This document shows positions 17,305-25,866 of a stretch of 64,000 nucleotides of DNA, piece by piece; the stretch's first letter is position 1; each line of letters starts with the position of its first letter. Made by a program: the position numbers and the translations under genes. The stretch comes from UBA952 sp044361535 (lineage in GTDB: Bacteria > Bacteroidota > Bacteroidia > Flavobacteriales_D > Crocinitomicaceae): contig JBIKIQ010000010.1 of the NCBI GenBank assembly GCA_044361535.1, positions 62,001 to 126,000 on the forward strand, in the 5' to 3' direction. Below the pieces are notes generated by a model. It was given only the letters and a program-made list of their open reading frames with translations, did no database searches and was not told where the DNA came from.

Positions 17305-18393
17305 ATGCATCCGAAACTTTTAGAAAAACTGCATAAACGAAAGTTAGAAGGAACTTTTCGCGAGTTAACTTCTATGGATTCAATGGTAGATTTTTATTCG
17401 AACGACTACCTTGGATTCTCTTTAGAAAATCAACAAAATGTTTCTTTAAAAGGATCAACAGGTTCTCGATTAATTTCAGGAAATTCTGATGAAGCAGAAG
17501 AATGTGAATCCTTTTTGGCAAAACATTTTAATGCAGAGGCAGCTTTGGTCTTTAATTCCGGTTATTCAGCGAATCTTGGTCTACTTAGTTCTATTCCACA
17601 ACGAGGTGATATTATTTTGTACGACGAGAGAATTCATGCAAGTGCTAAAGAAGGAATGCGCTTATCTTTTGCTGATTCATTTTCTTTCAAACACCACGAT
17701 TACACTGATTTAGAAAGATTATTAGATAAACATGATGAAAAGGTAATTTATGTTGTTGTTGAATCGCTCTATTCCATGGATGGAACAATGACATATTTTC
17801 GAAAACTCACCCATTTATGTAATAAATACAAAGCCTTTTTGATTGTTGACGAGGCACATAGTGCAGGTATTTTTGGAAAAGAGGGAAGGGGAGTGGTTCA
17901 TGCATTAGAAATTGAAGATGAAGTTTTTGCACGAATAGTGACCTTTGGAAAGGCATACGGATTAGTAGGTGCGGCAATTTTAGGTTCGGCTGACTTGAAA
18001 AATTATTTGGTGAATTTTGCGCGATCATTTATTTATACAACAGCCTTGCCGAATAAAATCTATAAATTGATTGAGTACAATGTAGGTTCCCGGTTGGTTG
18101 TTGAAAAACAAAATTTGTTACATGCGAATATTTCTTCTTTTAGGGAGAATTTCACTTCCGAAATGCTGGTTTCTGAAGTAAATTCACCCATTCAAGTACT
18201 TCAAATTGGTAACAAAGAAAAAGCCAAACAAATAGCAATTTCTTGTCAAGCAAAAAATCTAGCGATTAAACCTATCTTTTCTCCAACTGTTCCTGAAGGT
18301 CAAGAGAGCATAAGAATCTGTTTGCATTCATTTGATAGTCAAAATGACATTCGCATCCTTATTGATATCCTTAAAAATGAGTTGAATCAATGA
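17305..18393 (+). CDS. bioF: 8-amino-7-oxononanoate synthase-like PLP enzyme
   Basis: Probably condenses pimeloyl thioester with alanine to give KAPA, the step that begins the biotin ring. It is a fold-type I PLP enzyme of the alpha-oxoamine synthase family, 362 residues. Visible residues: YSNDYLGFS, NSGYSANLG, VVESLYSMDGT, DEAHSAGIFG (D182 binds the pyridine nitrogen, H185) and K216 in TFGKAYGLVGA as the Schiff-base lysine. The ATG at 17305 abuts the bioB stop, so translation is probably coupled. Its last bases overlap the next gene (ATGA, 18390-18393). It could act on another acyl thioester, but the bioB context favours biotin. Confidence 0.9.
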   Translation: MHPKLLEKLHKRKLEGTFRELTSMDSMVDFYSNDYLGFSLENQQNVSLKGSTGSRLISGNSDEAEECESFLAKHFNAEAALVFNSGYSANLGLLSSIPQRGDIILYDERIHASAKEGMRLSFADSFSFKHHDYTDLERLLDKHDEKVIYVVVESLYSMDGTMTYFRKLTHLCNKYKAFLIVDEAHSAGIFGKEGRGVVHALEIEDEVFARIVTFGKAYGLVGAAILGSADLKNYLVNFARSFIYTTALPNKIYKLIEYNVGSRLVVEKQNLLHANISSFRENFTSEMLVSEVNSPIQVLQIGNKEKAKQIAISCQAKNLAIKPIFSPTVPEGQESIRICLHSFDSQNDIRILIDILKNELNQ

Positions 18394-18887
18394 AACGAAT
18401 AGGGTTGTTATCAGATACGCATGGTTATTTGGATGATCGAATCAAACATTACTTTGATGAGGTAGATGAAATATGGCACGCTGGAGACATAGGAACCATT
18501 GAGGTGTTAGATGAATTGAATAAGTTTAAACCTACGCGGGCAGTCTGGGGAAATATTGATGATCATGTAATTCGAAAAGAAACGAAGGAGTTTTTGCGTT
18601 TCTCGTGCGAAAATGTAGATGTTCTAATCACACATATTGGTGGTAAACCGGGAAAATATTCAAAACCTGCCTACGAAGAATTGCAAAAGGGCAGTCCCAA
18701 ATTATTTATCTGCGGACATTCCCATATCCTTTTGGTTAAAATGGATCCGCATTTCAATATGCTTTGGGTAAATCCGGGCGCATGTGGAATAAAGGGCTTT
18801 CATCAAGTTCGAACGATAATTCGGTTTTCAATTACAGATGATCGTATTCACGATTTAGAGGCAATAGAACTTGGAAAAAGAGCTTAA
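18390..18887 (+). CDS. YfcE/MJ0936-type metallophosphoesterase
   Basis: Small calcineurin-like phosphodiesterase (165 residues). The metal-binding blocks are present: GLLSDTHGYLD (D and H), WHAGDIG (GD), VWGNIDDH (GNxD in place of GNCD), THIGGKPG, GHSHILLV (GHTH-type) and NPGACG. Substrate is unknown; relatives cleave phosphodiesters in vitro. The start codon overlaps the bioF stop by 4 bases, so it belongs to the bioB-bioF transcript, although no link to biotin is known to me. Its stop overlaps the convergent thioesterase gene by 4 bases. Confidence 0.88.
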   Translation: MKRIGLLSDTHGYLDDRIKHYFDEVDEIWHAGDIGTIEVLDELNKFKPTRAVWGNIDDHVIRKETKEFLRFSCENVDVLITHIGGKPGKYSKPAYEELQKGSPKLFICGHSHILLVKMDPHFNMLWVNPGACGIKGFHQVRTIIRFSITDDRIHDLEAIELGKRA

Positions 18888-19432
18888 ATTTTTATTTCAC
18901 ATTTTTCACCATCACAAAGGGCGTTGATGTCATCGGATGATAAATTGGATAGATCAGATTTAAGGAGTTCTCGTTTTTCCTTTGAAAATTTCTTAATCAT
19001 TTTACCTTCACAAAATCGAATAAGTTGAACGTTATTCTCGATGATTACTCCTGGAACTTTTGTAAGATTTCCATTTTCATCTTTTGCTGCCATAGTAAAA
19101 TAACACGAATTTGTATGTTTTGTGACTTTTGTTCGTGGATTAACTGATTCAACACGAATGCCAATAATCATGGTTGTATTCCCAACATAATTAACCGAGG
19201 CCATTAAGTGAATCAAATCACCAACTTCAACAGGACTCAAAAACTCAACTCCTTCAACAGCAACGGTTACACAATAGTTTTCAGCGTGTTTTGTTCCACA
19301 CACATAGGCGATTTTATCCATTAATGATAACAAGATTCCACCGTGAACCTTTCCTCCAAAATTGGCATAACTAGGAATCATTAATTCTGTTAATGTTGTT
19401 TCTGATTCACTTATTTTCTTGTAGTCAGTCAT
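18884..19432 (-). CDS. Acyl-CoA thioesterase, hotdog fold (YciA/BACH type)
   Basis: Hydrolyses acyl-CoA to acid and CoA in the cytoplasm. The 182-residue protein has the hotdog signature: ELMIPSYANFGGKVHGGILLSLMDKIAYV (with the Asn-Phe-Gly-Gly and the helix Asp), YCVTVAVEGVEFLSPVEVGDLIHLMASVNYVGNTTMIIGIRV. A C-terminal extension of about 40 residues (from KRELLKSDLSNLS, ending CDGEKCEIKI) holds two cysteines. It overlaps the upstream exported-protein gene by 8 bases and forms a two-gene unit with it. Confidence 0.9.
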   Translation of the reverse strand: MTDYKKISESETTLTELMIPSYANFGGKVHGGILLSLMDKIAYVCGTKHAENYCVTVAVEGVEFLSPVEVGDLIHLMASVNYVGNTTMIIGIRVESVNPRTKVTKHTNSCYFTMAAKDENGNLTKVPGVIIENNVQLIRFCEGKMIKKFSKEKRELLKSDLSNLSSDDINALCDGEKCEIKI

Positions 19433-20072
19433 TTTTATTTGAATTATTTAATAAATCAACAAATTCATCAAAGGTTATCTTTATGTAATTACTCGGAACT
19501 CCAAAAAGATCGTAATTGGGTGCTATATTCGTGTATTTTTTCAAGCGATATTCTAAAATTCCATCTTCAGTTTCTATATAATACAAAACGGGTAATCCGG
19601 GAAAATCAGTGTAGGCTTCTTGATACCTTGCGGCGTAATTTTTACTGTAATAGCAATTGAATGTTTTTTGCGATTTTAAAAGTGTAAGCTTTAGTTTTTT
19701 AGCTGCTAAACCGCCAATATTTCGGCTTCCAAAACTTTTTTTCCAAGAGTATTTCAACGCGGTATTTGCAGTATCAGTTTTAGAAAAATCTCCTTTAATG
19801 GCATAATTTTTATTTTCATCCAAAGAAATGAGTAAATAGGATTTTTTCTTAACTAAATGTTTAATAAAAGACTGGTTTCCAAAAACATAAGATTCGGTTT
19901 CAATGCGGATGATAGAATCAAGAGATAGGATATGCATGAGTTGAGGTTTTTCATCCTTCAACTCGATATTTCTTATCTCATACTCCAATGTGCCGATAAA
20001 GGGTAAGTTCTTTTGACTAAAAAAGGGTGTTGTTATAAGTAAGAGTAGTGACCAAATAAGGAATATTTTCAT
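19425..20072 (-). CDS. Exported protein of unknown function
   Basis: The 215-residue protein has a signal peptide (MKIFLIWSLLLLITTPFFSQ) and predicted beta-rich body. The segment YTDFPGLPVLYYIETEDGIL resembles the Gly-Leu-Pro turn of the Bacteroidetes GLPGLI/DUF4412-type envelope proteins, but I cannot confirm membership. I start at the ATG at 20070-20072; a TTG at 20099 gives a longer frame that would bury the signal peptide. Downstream, the thioesterase start lies inside its last codons, so the two are translationally coupled. Confidence 0.7.
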   Translation of the reverse strand: MKIFLIWSLLLLITTPFFSQKNLPFIGTLEYEIRNIELKDEKPQLMHILSLDSIIRIETESYVFGNQSFIKHLVKKKSYLLISLDENKNYAIKGDFSKTDTANTALKYSWKKSFGSRNIGGLAAKKLKLTLLKSQKTFNCYYSKNYAARYQEAYTDFPGLPVLYYIETEDGILEYRLKKYTNIAPNYDLFGVPSNYIKITFDEFVDLLNNSNKND

Positions 20073-20152
20073 TGTTTTACTTTGAGAACAAAGATGCAAA
20101 AATTTTGATTGCAGATTAATTAAATTATTAAATTTGAAAAAATCTTGATGTT

Positions 20153-20494
20153 ATGAATTTTGAACTACAACACAACGAAAATATTGTAACTGTCATTTCT
20201 CATATTGAAAAATTAGATGCAAATACTGCGGCCGAGCTTAAAGGGCATTTTTTGTACATCAATAAAAATAACAGAAATAGAGTCATTTTTGACATGTCAG
20301 CCACAAAATACTGCGATTCTTCTGGGTTGAGTGCAATTTTGATGGCAAATCGTTTGTGCAAGGATACAAATGGAAAGTTCATTTTGTGTAATGTTCAACC
20401 TAACGTAATGAAATTAATCTCGATTGCACAATTGGACAAGGTGATTGATATTGAGCTAAATCACAAAGATTCATTGGCAAGATTTCATTCGTGA
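20153..20494 (+). CDS. STAS-domain protein (anti-sigma factor antagonist-like)
   Basis: A single STAS domain of 113 residues. It shows the usual N-terminal strand (NIVTVISHIEKLDANTAAELKGHF) and the phospho-site loop VIFDMSATKYCDSSGLSAIL, where the Ser-Ser of CDSSGL is the likely phosphoacceptor region. In other bacteria such proteins bind anti-sigma kinases; no partner kinase is visible here. It overlaps the rnz GTG start by 4 bases (GTGA), so the two are co-expressed; I recall this STAS-rnz pairing from other Bacteroidetes. Confidence 0.9.
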   Translation: MNFELQHNENIVTVISHIEKLDANTAAELKGHFLYINKNNRNRVIFDMSATKYCDSSGLSAILMANRLCKDTNGKFILCNVQPNVMKLISIAQLDKVIDIELNHKDSLARFHS

Positions 20495-21411
20495 GTTTCA
20501 CAGTGACCATTTTAGGAAGCGGTTCTGCTGTACCTACTAATTCTAGATTTCCAACATCTCAACTTGTAACATGTAACAATCGTCACATTCTTATAGACTG
20601 TGGTGAAGGTACACAATTTCAGTTGAGAAAATTCAACCTTAAAATTCAATCCATTCAGATCATTTTGATTTCTCATTTGCATGGTGATCATTTCTTTGGA
20701 TTACCCGGCTTGTTGAGTACTATGCATTTATTAGGTCGAGATAAAGGCTTGAAAATTATTGGTCCAGAAGGATTGGAAAATTGCGTTCGTAGTCAATTAG
20801 AAATTGGACATCATAAATTGGCTTTTGAGATTGAGTTTATAGCGTTACAGAAAAATGCGAATACTTGTATCTACCGCGATAAAGTTCTTGAGATTAATAC
20901 TTTTCCATTAAATCATCGCATTCAAACACAAGGTTACTTGATTAAAGAAATTCAAGGCGAACTTAATATCCGAAAAGATCGATTAGAACAAGAAAATATT
21001 CCTTTGGAAATTATTCATCAACTCAAAGCAGGAAAAGATGTTTTAGATTCATCGGGTAAATTCTGGAAGTATAAGAATTACACGCTTCCACCGAAATCCT
21101 TATTCTCTTATGCGTATTGCTCAGATACAAAGTATGACGAACGAATTTGCGAACATATTCAAGGTTCAACGCTTTTGTATCACGAAGCGACTTTTGTAGA
21201 AAAAGATTCAGGAAGAGCAAAACTTACTTTCCATTCAACGGCTTTAGATGCTGCTAAAATAGCCGTCAAAAGTCAAGTGAAAAAATTAATAATGGGACAC
21301 ATTAGCGCAAGATACTCAACACCTATCCAACATGTTTCAGAGGCAAAAGAAATCTTTGAAAATGTTGAATTCGCAGAGGATGGTCTAATAATAAACTTGA
21401 CTGAAATATAG
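20491..21411 (+). CDS. rnz: Ribonuclease Z
   Basis: Zinc-dependent endonuclease that trims the 3' ends of tRNA precursors. The 306-residue protein has the metallo-beta-lactamase motif SHLHGDHFFG with H62, H64, D66 and H67, an early GSGSAVPTNSRFPTSQLV, a DCGEGTQFQLR motif, a late YCSDTKYDE and an H in LYHEATF, plus MGHISARYS. The start is a GTG at 20491 overlapping the STAS gene stop. It ends 3 bases from the convergent glutathione peroxidase gene. Confidence 0.96.
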   Translation: MSFTVTILGSGSAVPTNSRFPTSQLVTCNNRHILIDCGEGTQFQLRKFNLKIQSIQIILISHLHGDHFFGLPGLLSTMHLLGRDKGLKIIGPEGLENCVRSQLEIGHHKLAFEIEFIALQKNANTCIYRDKVLEINTFPLNHRIQTQGYLIKEIQGELNIRKDRLEQENIPLEIIHQLKAGKDVLDSSGKFWKYKNYTLPPKSLFSYAYCSDTKYDERICEHIQGSTLLYHEATFVEKDSGRAKLTFHSTALDAAKIAVKSQVKKLIMGHISARYSTPIQHVSEAKEIFENVEFAEDGLIINLTEI

Positions 21412-21414
21412 TTT

Positions 21415-21999
21415 TTATTTTCCTTCTAACCAATTAGTTATTTCTTGATCATCAGGTGAAGTTCGCGGACTTACAACCTTAATCAAGTATCCATTTTCAT
21501 CAATCAAATACTTTTGAAAGTTCCATTGAACAGAATTGTCTTCTAATCCATTTTTGGATTTTTCAGTTAGAAAATGATAAATTGGGTGCATATCATCACC
21601 TTTTACTGAAATTTTTTCCATCATTGAAAAACTAACACCGTAATTTTTTTTACAAAAAGTTGCGATTTCTTCATTTGTTCCAGGTTCTTGGCCCATGAAA
21701 TTATTTGCCGGAAAACCAATAATGACGAAGTTGGAATTTTTATATTTTTGATAAAGAGCTTCTAATTTTTCGTATTGAGGAGTCAAGCCACATTTGGAAG
21801 CTGTATTAACCACCATTATTTTCTTTCCTTTCAACAATTTGAAATCAAAAGGTTTTCCATCGATATCATTTACGGTAAATTGATGGATTGATTCTTTGGG
21901 TGTATTCATTGATGAATTTTTTTGTTCATTTTGCGCATTTTTAGATTGACCGCAAGATGTAAAAGCGAGTAAAATAAAGATTGAAACGATTGACTTCAT
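21415..21999 (-). CDS. Glutathione peroxidase-family lipoprotein
   Basis: Peroxide-reducing enzyme of the GPx/BtuE family, probably thioredoxin-dependent as in most bacteria. The first 16 residues form a lipoprotein signal with lipobox FTSC (C16). The catalytic cysteine is C70 in VNTASKCGLTPQYE, with the family glutamine in GFPANNFMGQEPG and tryptophan-asparagine in VQWNFQKYLI. It is cysteine- and not selenocysteine-type: the codon is a normal Cys. Envelope anchoring is inferred from the lipobox. It has no co-directional neighbour. Confidence 0.94.
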   Translation of the reverse strand: MKSIVSIFILLAFTSCGQSKNAQNEQKNSSMNTPKESIHQFTVNDIDGKPFDFKLLKGKKIMVVNTASKCGLTPQYEKLEALYQKYKNSNFVIIGFPANNFMGQEPGTNEEIATFCKKNYGVSFSMMEKISVKGDDMHPIYHFLTEKSKNGLEDNSVQWNFQKYLIDENGYLIKVVSPRTSPDDQEITNWLEGK

Positions 22000-22083
22000 A
22001 ATTTATATTTCCATTGTAACAGTATTATAGTTTAAATGTTCTTTTTTGTGGAACTTTTTTTGATTAATAACGAATAAATAAGA

Positions 22084-22950
22084 ATGTTGAAAATTGTTCA
22101 TTTTTCTCTCTTCATCGTTTTGATGGCGTTCTCAATGTCAAGGGCTCAATCTTCAATCTTGGGAGTTTGGAAAGGGGTTGTTTATGAAAATTCCATGACT
22201 GATTCATCAGCAAAGATTGTTTATTTCAAAATAGCAAAGTATAAAAATAATTGTGATGTAAATATTCGAGTTGAGAGACTACAATCTACGGCTTTCTCGA
22301 TAGTTAGGCTTACAGGAACATACAATGCGGACTCCCTTGTCTTCAAAGATGTGGTTTTTGATCCAAAAAGCATGATTAATGCTACTAAAGATAAATGCAG
22401 CGTTACATTAAAATTAAACGACTCAACAGGTTATTTAATGGTAGAAATAGTTAGTGATAAGGATAAAAAAATCTTCAAAAAAATGGTATTGTTTCATGTT
22501 TCAGAGGATTTCGTTTCAACGGCCAAAAAAGAGGTGAATCAAGCCTGGTTTTATCTCTTTTTGAAGGAATTTTCACTAGGTATGGTTGCACCGAAAAAAC
22601 GTGATGAAGAACGCACTAATTTTCAATTTCAGTCTGTGTATTTCAAGCCGGCAGATGCGGAATTATCACCAGAGTATTTCTCCTATTTGAAAAAAGTTAT
22701 CAATGTAATAAACGGACATACAGATTTGAGGTTAAAAGTTATTGGTCACACAGATTGGGATGGGACGGATCAATACAACGAAGATTTATCAAAGAAAAGA
22801 GCAGAGGTAATCATTCAGTTTTTGGAGCAAAATGGACTCTCTAGAGATAGAATTGAATACGAATATCAAGGAGAAAAAAAACCTGTTGATACGAATAAAA
22901 CTTCGGAAGGTAAAAAGCGAAATCGCAGAGTTGACTTTCAGTTCATCTAA
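22084..22950 (+). CDS. OmpA-family protein with C-terminal peptidoglycan-binding domain
   Basis: The 288-residue protein has a signal peptide (residues 1-21, ending SRAQ), an N-terminal beta-rich region of about 150 residues that I do not recognise (SSILGVWKGVVYEN), and a C-terminal OmpA domain at about 180-288. The latter shows FQSVYFKPADAELSPEYFSYL, LKVIGHTDWDGTDQYNEDLSKKRAEVI and RNRRVDFQFI, including the Asp and Arg residues that contact diaminopimelate. It is probably periplasmic or outer-membrane attached. It is monocistronic. Confidence 0.9.
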   Translation: MLKIVHFSLFIVLMAFSMSRAQSSILGVWKGVVYENSMTDSSAKIVYFKIAKYKNNCDVNIRVERLQSTAFSIVRLTGTYNADSLVFKDVVFDPKSMINATKDKCSVTLKLNDSTGYLMVEIVSDKDKKIFKKMVLFHVSEDFVSTAKKEVNQAWFYLFLKEFSLGMVAPKKRDEERTNFQFQSVYFKPADAELSPEYFSYLKKVINVINGHTDLRLKVIGHTDWDGTDQYNEDLSKKRAEVIIQFLEQNGLSRDRIEYEYQGEKKPVDTNKTSEGKKRNRRVDFQFI

Positions 22951-23012
22951 TTTTATTTCTGTCCTTCTTTATTATTTTTCAAAATTTCATTGCCAAGATG
23001 TAAATTATTTCA

Positions 23013-23020
23013 TATTTTCG
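23013..23020 (+). promoter_or_regulatory. Probable promoter for the 604-residue T9SS protein
   Basis: TATTTTCG is one base off TAnnTTTG; a TTG at 22990-22992 lies 20 bases upstream, the expected Bacteroidetes -33 spacing. The ATG is about 20 bases downstream. Confidence 0.45.
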
Positions 23021-23039
23021 TGACCTAAAATTAATTAAC

Positions 23040-24854
23040 ATGAAAAAGATTTACGTTTTACTTGGAGCTACGTTTTTTTCTACAGTTGTTTTCGCGCAAA
23101 AAAATACTGCGATGAAAATGAGAAAAGAGAAAAATGCAATTACGGAGCAGATGCCAACTCCTAAAAAAGAGCATCAAACAAAAGTTACGATCTGGACAAA
23201 TGATTTTTCTACAGCTGCAGATTGGGCTATTTCAAACAACACAAATGACCAACAAGATTGGGTGATTTCAACAAGTACTGCAACTACATTAGGTTATGGA
23301 ACTGGTGCATGGGTGGATGGGTCGAATACAGTAACCAACGAAAATGGTTATGCGTTATTTGATTCTGATGCAGTTGGAGCAGATGGTGGAAATCAAGATG
23401 CGCTGATGACATACACAAGTACAATTAACTGTTCAGCCTATCCAAATGTTGTTTTAGAGTTTAACCAAAGAATCAGAATGTGGCAAACTACTGAAACAAT
23501 TTTTGAAGTAAGTAACGATGGTGGAACTACATGGATTCCATTTTCAGTGAATTTGGATAAAAATGTTAGTACCTTGTATCAAGAAGTTGGACAAATCAAC
23601 ATTACTTCTGCTGCTGGTGGTCAAGCAAACGTTAAAGTTCGTTTGAGATACATCGGTTCTTGGGATTATGCTTGGTTGGTGGATGATTTAAAAATTATCG
23701 AACAACCTGCAAATGACGTTCGTTCAATCAGTCCTTTCTTCGCTGGAACGAATAATGAAGGAATCGAATACGGACGTACCCCTGTAGTACATTTAGATGC
23801 AAGTTATGATGTTGGTGGTTATGCATACAATTTTGGTGCGGCAGCTGCTTCAAATGTTGCTGCTGATGTTGATTTTGGTTCTTTCAATTTTAACTATTCT
23901 GTAGGTGCTTTGCCATCTGGAGATACTTTAATGTACGGAAATACTGAAACGCCAAGCACACCAGTTGGAGTTTATAGCGGCTTGTATACAGTTTCTTCAG
24001 CAGAAGAGTTAACTACAGATCCTTCATACACAAACAACGTTGCAAAACGTAATTTTGAAGTTACTACAAATTTATATTCTGTAGATGGTATTGGTGTTAA
24101 CCCAGCTGAATTGCAAGCAACAGCTTCTTTAGGTTCTAACTCATTTGACACCCCTACAGGAACAATTTTTGCAAACATGTATCACTTACGTGGTGGAGAC
24201 AATGTGATCAACTCAATTGAAATTTTATTAGGAACTGGAACTACAGCTAATACTCAAATTCAAGTAGCAATTATTGATACTGCTGAATTATTTGCTGATG
24301 GATCTCAGCCGTTACTTGATTTGAATGGTAATGAAGCATTAAGTAACTTTTACGTTTTAACCGCTGCTGATGTTGCCGCTGGAAAAGCTACTGTATTTTT
24401 TAATCAAGGAATTGCTTTAAATGATGGAGCTTATTTTGCATCTGTATTGACAGAAGTTAGTGCTACTGATGTAATTCGTATTTTAGATGACCAAACGGTT
24501 GTTCAACCATTTTATGCATCTATGATTCATTTAATTGCTGATGGTGGTACTTTCTCTAATGGAAATGCATTAGGAATTAGATTGAATACATCTGTTGCTA
24601 ACTTGGATGAAATTTCAGCAGCTGATTTTTCAGTATATCCTAATCCAGCTTCTGAGGTGATTAACATCAACTCTAACAAAATGTTAAACGCTACAGTTTC
24701 TTTATCTGATTTAACTGGAAAAGTTGTAAAAACTTCTACAATCAATGGTTTAACTGCTTCAGTTAATACTTCTGGATTGAACAATGGAATTTACTATGTA
24801 ACAATTACTGATGGAAATTCTTCATCTACTCAAAAAGTAGTTATTACAAAATAA
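23040..24854 (+). CDS. T9SS-secreted protein with choice-of-anchor/MAM-like domain
   Basis: Predicted cell-surface or secreted protein, 604 residues. Order: signal peptide (1-19, ending VVFAQ), a jelly-roll choice-of-anchor/MAM-like domain at about 50-220 (WTNDFSTAADWAIS, DALMTYTSTINCSAYPNVVLEFNQRI, LVDDLKIIEQP), a long beta-rich middle, and a type A T9SS sorting domain at about 530-604 (DFSVYPNPASEVINI, LSDLTGKVVKT, GIYYVTITDGN, KVVITK). Composition is rich in Ala, Thr, Asn and acidic residues, typical of such cargo. A strong terminator follows. The ligand is unknown. Confidence 0.85.
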   Translation: MKKIYVLLGATFFSTVVFAQKNTAMKMRKEKNAITEQMPTPKKEHQTKVTIWTNDFSTAADWAISNNTNDQQDWVISTSTATTLGYGTGAWVDGSNTVTNENGYALFDSDAVGADGGNQDALMTYTSTINCSAYPNVVLEFNQRIRMWQTTETIFEVSNDGGTTWIPFSVNLDKNVSTLYQEVGQINITSAAGGQANVKVRLRYIGSWDYAWLVDDLKIIEQPANDVRSISPFFAGTNNEGIEYGRTPVVHLDASYDVGGYAYNFGAAAASNVAADVDFGSFNFNYSVGALPSGDTLMYGNTETPSTPVGVYSGLYTVSSAEELTTDPSYTNNVAKRNFEVTTNLYSVDGIGVNPAELQATASLGSNSFDTPTGTIFANMYHLRGGDNVINSIEILLGTGTTANTQIQVAIIDTAELFADGSQPLLDLNGNEALSNFYVLTAADVAAGKATVFFNQGIALNDGAYFASVLTEVSATDVIRILDDQTVVQPFYASMIHLIADGGTFSNGNALGIRLNTSVANLDEISAADFSVYPNPASEVININSNKMLNATVSLSDLTGKVVKTSTINGLTASVNTSGLNNGIYYVTITDGNSSSTQKVVITK

Positions 24855-24876
24855 TTCATTGATTATATTCAATGGG

Positions 24877-24908
24877 AAAACCGCTCCGATTGGAGCGGTT
24901 TTTTTTGT
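24877..24908 (+). terminator. Rho-independent terminator
   Basis: AAAACCGCTCC, loop GATT, GGAGCGGTTTT and further T residues: an 11-bp stem with a U-tract, 22 bases after the stop of the T9SS cargo gene. Confidence 0.95.
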
Positions 24909-24952
24909 GTATTTAGTTTGACTTTTTTATCATTTTAATGAATCTTTTTATA

Positions 24953-24960
24953 TATTTTTG
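24953..24960 (+). promoter_or_regulatory. Probable -7 box
   Basis: TATTTTTG matches TAnnTTTG, 16 bases before the ATG of the orphan exported protein. No well-spaced -33 is clear. Confidence 0.4.
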
Positions 24961-24976
24961 ATTAAAATTAAAGAAT

Positions 24977-25783
24977 ATGAAAAAAGTTAAAATTGGATTT
25001 ATTGCATTAGCCGTAATAACTTTATCGTTTATTACTACGGGACATTTATATACGAAGGAAAAAGTTGCTGAACTTGGCGCAAATATCGGAGTATACAGTT
25101 TTGATATGGCACTTTATTCCGAAAATCCTCAAGACGGAGTTATGGGACTTGCAAGCTTGCTAACATCTAATATGGGAATTTTAGGCGAAGAATTTATTTC
25201 ATATGAAAACAATAAAAGAGAAAATAAATGGAGAGATTTAATAGCATCAAATCCTAGTCTTGCATATTCTGCTTTTGACATGTATTCTACAACTTTTATT
25301 GAGAATTATCAAACCTCCTTTGAGGAATATAAAAATTCTATGATTACTTCATTTAAGGAAAATCCAAGTGAATACAGTGATAGAATGCTTCTAAAAGCAA
25401 ATTCATTAAACTCTAAAAACGCTTTAAAGAAAAGTGTTGAAAATATGAAAAAGTACGATAAATTGATCAGTGAGCTTCTAAAATTGGACGATGTCACTCT
25501 CAATAAATATATTAAATCTATTGCTAAAGATCCTTCTTGTTTTTGGAGTGAAACAGAAAAACCGATTGAGGCAGTTCAATTACGTAAATGGTTAGGTTCA
25601 AAATCATTTATTACTCCCGAACAAGCTTCTAATCCAAGTTTGCCTTATTACGGGAATTTTCCTTCAGACTTAATTTTACTTACTAATAGAGTATCTTCAA
25701 ATTATCCTAAATGGACAAATAGAAAATTTTTACAAGAAGCCAAGAAGTTTTCTATGCATGTTCAAAAGAATTTGAAATATTAG
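24977..25783 (+). CDS. Exported or membrane-anchored protein, unknown function
   Basis: I do not recognise this 268-residue protein. It begins with a hydrophobic segment (residues 6-22, GFIALAVITLSFITTGH) that is either an uncleaved anchor or a signal peptide. The rest looks mainly helical, with a Lys/Asn/Ser-rich central part (SFKENPSEYSDRMLLKANSL) and a Trp/Pro-containing C-terminal part (PYYGNFPSDLILLTNRV). It stands alone between two terminators, so it is an independent transcription unit. Confidence 0.7.
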   Translation: MKKVKIGFIALAVITLSFITTGHLYTKEKVAELGANIGVYSFDMALYSENPQDGVMGLASLLTSNMGILGEEFISYENNKRENKWRDLIASNPSLAYSAFDMYSTTFIENYQTSFEEYKNSMITSFKENPSEYSDRMLLKANSLNSKNALKKSVENMKKYDKLISELLKLDDVTLNKYIKSIAKDPSCFWSETEKPIEAVQLRKWLGSKSFITPEQASNPSLPYYGNFPSDLILLTNRVSSNYPKWTNRKFLQEAKKFSMHVQKNLKY

Positions 25784-25800
25784 AAATAACTTTTAGACAT

Positions 25801-25849
25801 AAAAACGCACTGATTAGTAACCAAAATTATTCAGTGCGTTTTGTTTTTT
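25801..25849 (+). terminator. Rho-independent terminator
   Basis: AAAACGCACTGA (25802-25813) pairs over 12 bases with TCAGTGCGTTTT (25831-25842), loop of 17 bases, followed by a T-rich tract. It follows the orphan protein gene and ends about 17 bases before the next start codon. Confidence 0.85.
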
Positions 25850-25866
25850 TAGTATAATCCTTTCTT

